Assembly (NCBI GenBank): GCA_028691095.1
Contig: JAQUZZ010000108.1
Coordinates: 1 to 5,774, forward strand
Reading direction: 5' to 3'
DNA length: 5,774 bases
From: Alistipes sp.
GTDB taxonomy: Bacteria > Bacteroidota > Bacteroidia > Bacteroidales > Rikenellaceae
The notes under the pieces are model-generated. The model had not been told where the DNA came from. It ran no database searches and saw only the letters and a program-made list of their open reading frames with translations. How positions within the stretch are numbered: the stretch's first letter is position 1; each line of letters begins with the position of its first letter. This document shows positions 4,670-5,774 of this stretch, in pieces. The position numbers were made by a program, and so were the translations under genes.

Positions 4670-4686
4670 CTGTATGCGTTGAGCGT

Positions 4687-4696
4687 TGAAATTTCA
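4687..4696. promoter_or_regulatory. TGAAATTTCA palindrome upstream of the DUF5131 gene
   Basis: A perfect 10-bp palindrome 17 bases before the ATG at 4669. The rest of the 144-base gap (4670-4813) has no TAnnTTTG box on the minus strand, so the DUF5131 gene either depends on upstream transcription or uses an atypical promoter here. Confidence 0.25.
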
Positions 4697-4813
4697 GGTG
4701 CGTCGTGTAGCGGCTCAAAACCCTACCTGTCCGTAGATCCGGAGGATTGGGCAGAGGTCGCCATCGGATTTTGAGCGTAGGCTAAGACCGATGCAATAGC
4801 GTTTCGTGTGGAC

Positions 4814-5221
4814 TTACAATCGACGCAGTTGACTGCGCACAATCCAACGATGGAAGGGGCGAATTACGGTAAAATAGAGCCGTCCTCCTCGATGATGGAA
4901 ATCGACTTGGGTGGTCACGCTGACCCTTTGTTTTTGTCCAGAGAGGGGCGATACGGTCACGAAAACCCGAAAATCCAAGTGGCGATCTTGCAACCCCAGC
5001 AGTACCTCCTCGTCACTTTCGTGTTGGATCATCGAGGTAAGATGGTGTTCAAAACGCTGGGTTTGAAGTCCAAACGGTTTCATGCACACATCCCGTAGGG
5101 CCAACAACCCTCGAATCCAACCCGGGAACTCGGTAAATAACCTACGCATCGCCTCCGGAGCGGTCAGTGCGGCAGAGCCCACCGCAAGCTCACGGGTATA
5201 CGTATCCGCATAATCGGCCAT
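4814..5221 (-). CDS. DUF2867-family protein
   Basis: A 135-residue, single-domain protein. DUF2867-type blocks are visible: FPGWIRGLLALRD (32-44), KPFGLQ (48-53), EEVLLGLQDRHLDFRV (71-86), a VSVTTQVDFH strand (100-109), GRLYFTVIRPFHRWIV (113-128) and a basic tail RSQLRRL. No signal peptide or membrane segment is present, so it is probably cytoplasmic; the family's biochemical role is unknown. The ATG at 5221 comes six bases after the stop of the small cysteine protein, with AGGACA in front as a possible ribosome site. Tight spacing implies one operon with that gene and the septum protein. Confidence 0.9.
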   Translation of the reverse strand: MADYADTYTRELAVGSAALTAPEAMRRLFTEFPGWIRGLLALRDVCMKPFGLQTQRFEHHLTSMIQHESDEEVLLGLQDRHLDFRVFVTVSPLSGQKQRVSVTTQVDFHHRGGRLYFTVIRPFHRWIVRSQLRRL

Positions 5222-5227
5222 CGTGTC

Positions 5228-5422
5228 CTACCGCTTGAGTTGATATTGGGCTTTCAGCTTGGCTTGTTCCTCCTCGGAGCGTGAAGCGTAGTAGGCCTTC
5301 CATCCCGGACAGAACCGAATGTGCCAACGCCAAAAACGGCCTCTCAACGACCGCGGATTCCGATCATACTGCGCGCGCAGGGCGCAATCATTACAATGTG
5401 ATTCCATTTTTCGTATTTGCAT
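5228..5422 (-). CDS. Small conserved-type protein with three cysteines
   Basis: 64 residues, basic, with C10 and C13 in HCNDC, then YDRNPRSLRGRFWRWHIRFCPGWKAYY with C38, and a charged tail rich in E, K and Q. CxxC plus a later histidine/cysteine suggests a small metal site, but this is not proven. The pattern resembles short uncharacterised Bacteroidota proteins as I recall them. M6 (at 5407) is preceded by ACGAAAA and is an equally good start; the shorter product keeps all three cysteines. The gene lies 20 bases after the septum gene stop and six bases before the DUF2867 start, so it is surely in the same transcript. Six neighbouring aromatic residues in the middle point to a compact fold. 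Confidence 0.8.
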   Translation of the reverse strand: MQIRKMESHCNDCALRAQYDRNPRSLRGRFWRWHIRFCPGWKAYYASRSEEEQAKLKAQYQLKR

Positions 5423-5442
5423 GAGGTCTTTTCCCGCTATCT

Positions 5443-5727
5443 CTATTTCAATAGATAGATGGTCTCCTCTTTGCGTTTCATCAAATAGTGTTCTCGGGCA
5501 TATTGCTCCAAGAAACGATCGTTCTTCAAGCGTTCGAGGATGGTGCTGTCTTCGGTAATCTTCTGCTGATAATAGCTCTTCTGTTGCTCCAACTCCTCAA
5601 TATGTTGTTTCAGACGCCATGCCTCGATCAAGTTGTTCTTGTCGAAGACCATCACCAACAGCACAAAGCCGGCAAGGGTTATCACCCATAACCGCCGATC
5701 CTGAAGAAATGCGTTGATCCGTTTCAT
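5443..5727 (-). CDS. FtsB/DivIC-type septum formation initiator
   Basis: From the ATG at 5727 the product has 94 residues in the classic layout: short basic N-terminus (MKRINAFLQDRR), one membrane helix (about 13-28), then a heptad-rich coiled coil (about 33-68, LKQHIEELEQQK.. and ILERLKND) and the conserved C-terminal FLEQYAREHYLMKRKEETIYLL. In cell division this family bridges FtsL and FtsQ in the inner membrane and helps activate septal wall synthesis. A longer frame from 5766 adds 13 residues (MGVFCIEFGTHDN) without family resemblance, and the membrane helix favours the shorter start. The gene heads a tight minus-strand group. TGAATTTG at 5749-5742 is one base off a -7 box. The stop TAG is followed in frame by a second TAG. 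Confidence 0.92.
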   Translation of the reverse strand: MKRINAFLQDRRLWVITLAGFVLLVMVFDKNNLIEAWRLKQHIEELEQQKSYYQQKITEDSTILERLKNDRFLEQYAREHYLMKRKEETIYLLK

Positions 5728-5774
5728 GTTGTCGTGTGTTCCAAATTCAATGCAAAATACCCCCACGCCGAAGG
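5724..5774 (-). CDS. Possible 3' end of an upstream gene overlapping by ATGA
   Basis: A minus-strand frame enters from the window edge and ends PSAWGYFALNLEHTTT before a TGA at 5726-5724. That TGA overlaps the septum gene's ATG as ATGA, a common sign of translational coupling. Only 16 residues are visible and another frame (that of the longer septum start) is also open here, so the gene is not certain and cannot be identified. Confidence 0.35.
   Translation of the reverse strand, partial: PSAWGYFALNLEHTTT

Noticed and set aside
4031..4774. Plus-strand frames (4031-4474, 4490-4774) over and beyond the DUF5131 gene
   Set aside because: They lie opposite the conserved minus-strand gene or run from it into the gap, with no family resemblance and no start context.
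4824..4837. CGCAGT-TG-ACTGCG palindrome at the end of the DUF2867 gene
   Set aside because: It is within coding sequence, gives only a short stem with a tight loop, and no T-run follows on the minus strand, so it is not a supported terminator.

Overview
The window looks like Bacteroidota (Bacteroidales) DNA, possibly a Porphyromonas-like organism. Three things point there: promoter boxes of the Bacteroidota -7 type TAnnTTTG (TAAATTTG at 180 and 893, TACCTTTG at 2157, TACTTTTG on the minus strand at 65-58), start codons preceded by A-rich stretches rather than strong Shine-Dalgarno sites, and a Bacteroidota-style lipoprotein. The genus is an inference; no rRNA or other marker is present.

Left part, plus strand: after a 308-base region with a possible divergent gene start (minus, 37), a promoter and a hairpin-rich leader comes an HD-domain protein (309-818), then the YggS/PROSC-type pyridoxal-phosphate homeostasis protein (908-1597). 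yggS seems to have its own promoter almost on top of its start codon. A 644-base gap follows (1598-2241) with no convincing gene but much structure: a G-quadruplex motif, a cluster of TTTGCAC words, a 14-bp tandem repeat, a strong hairpin whose T-tract lies on the minus strand, and a 71-base stretch with only three G. A TACCTTTG promoter then leads to a probable surface lipoprotein (2242-2757), and after a 134-base gap with two perfect hairpins to a secreted DUF1080 (3-keto-disaccharide hydrolase family) protein (2892-3671).

Right part, minus strand: read from right to left, a possible upstream gene overlapping by ATGA, an FtsB/DivIC-type septum protein (5727-5443), a small three-cysteine protein (5422-5228), a DUF2867 protein (5221-4814) and, after a 144-base gap, a DUF5131/phage Gp37-Gp68-type CX6CX2C protein (4669-3905). 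The first three are tightly packed and probably one operon.

The two halves converge at 3672-3904. This gap holds the most striking non-coding structure: a 58-base near-perfect hairpin (3747-3804) followed by TTTT and, directly after, an extra copy of its arm that could pair with the first arm instead. The genes themselves are mostly ordinary housekeeping or conserved-unknown genes, and I see no clear multi-gene novel system. The parts worth a second look are the intergenic structures.
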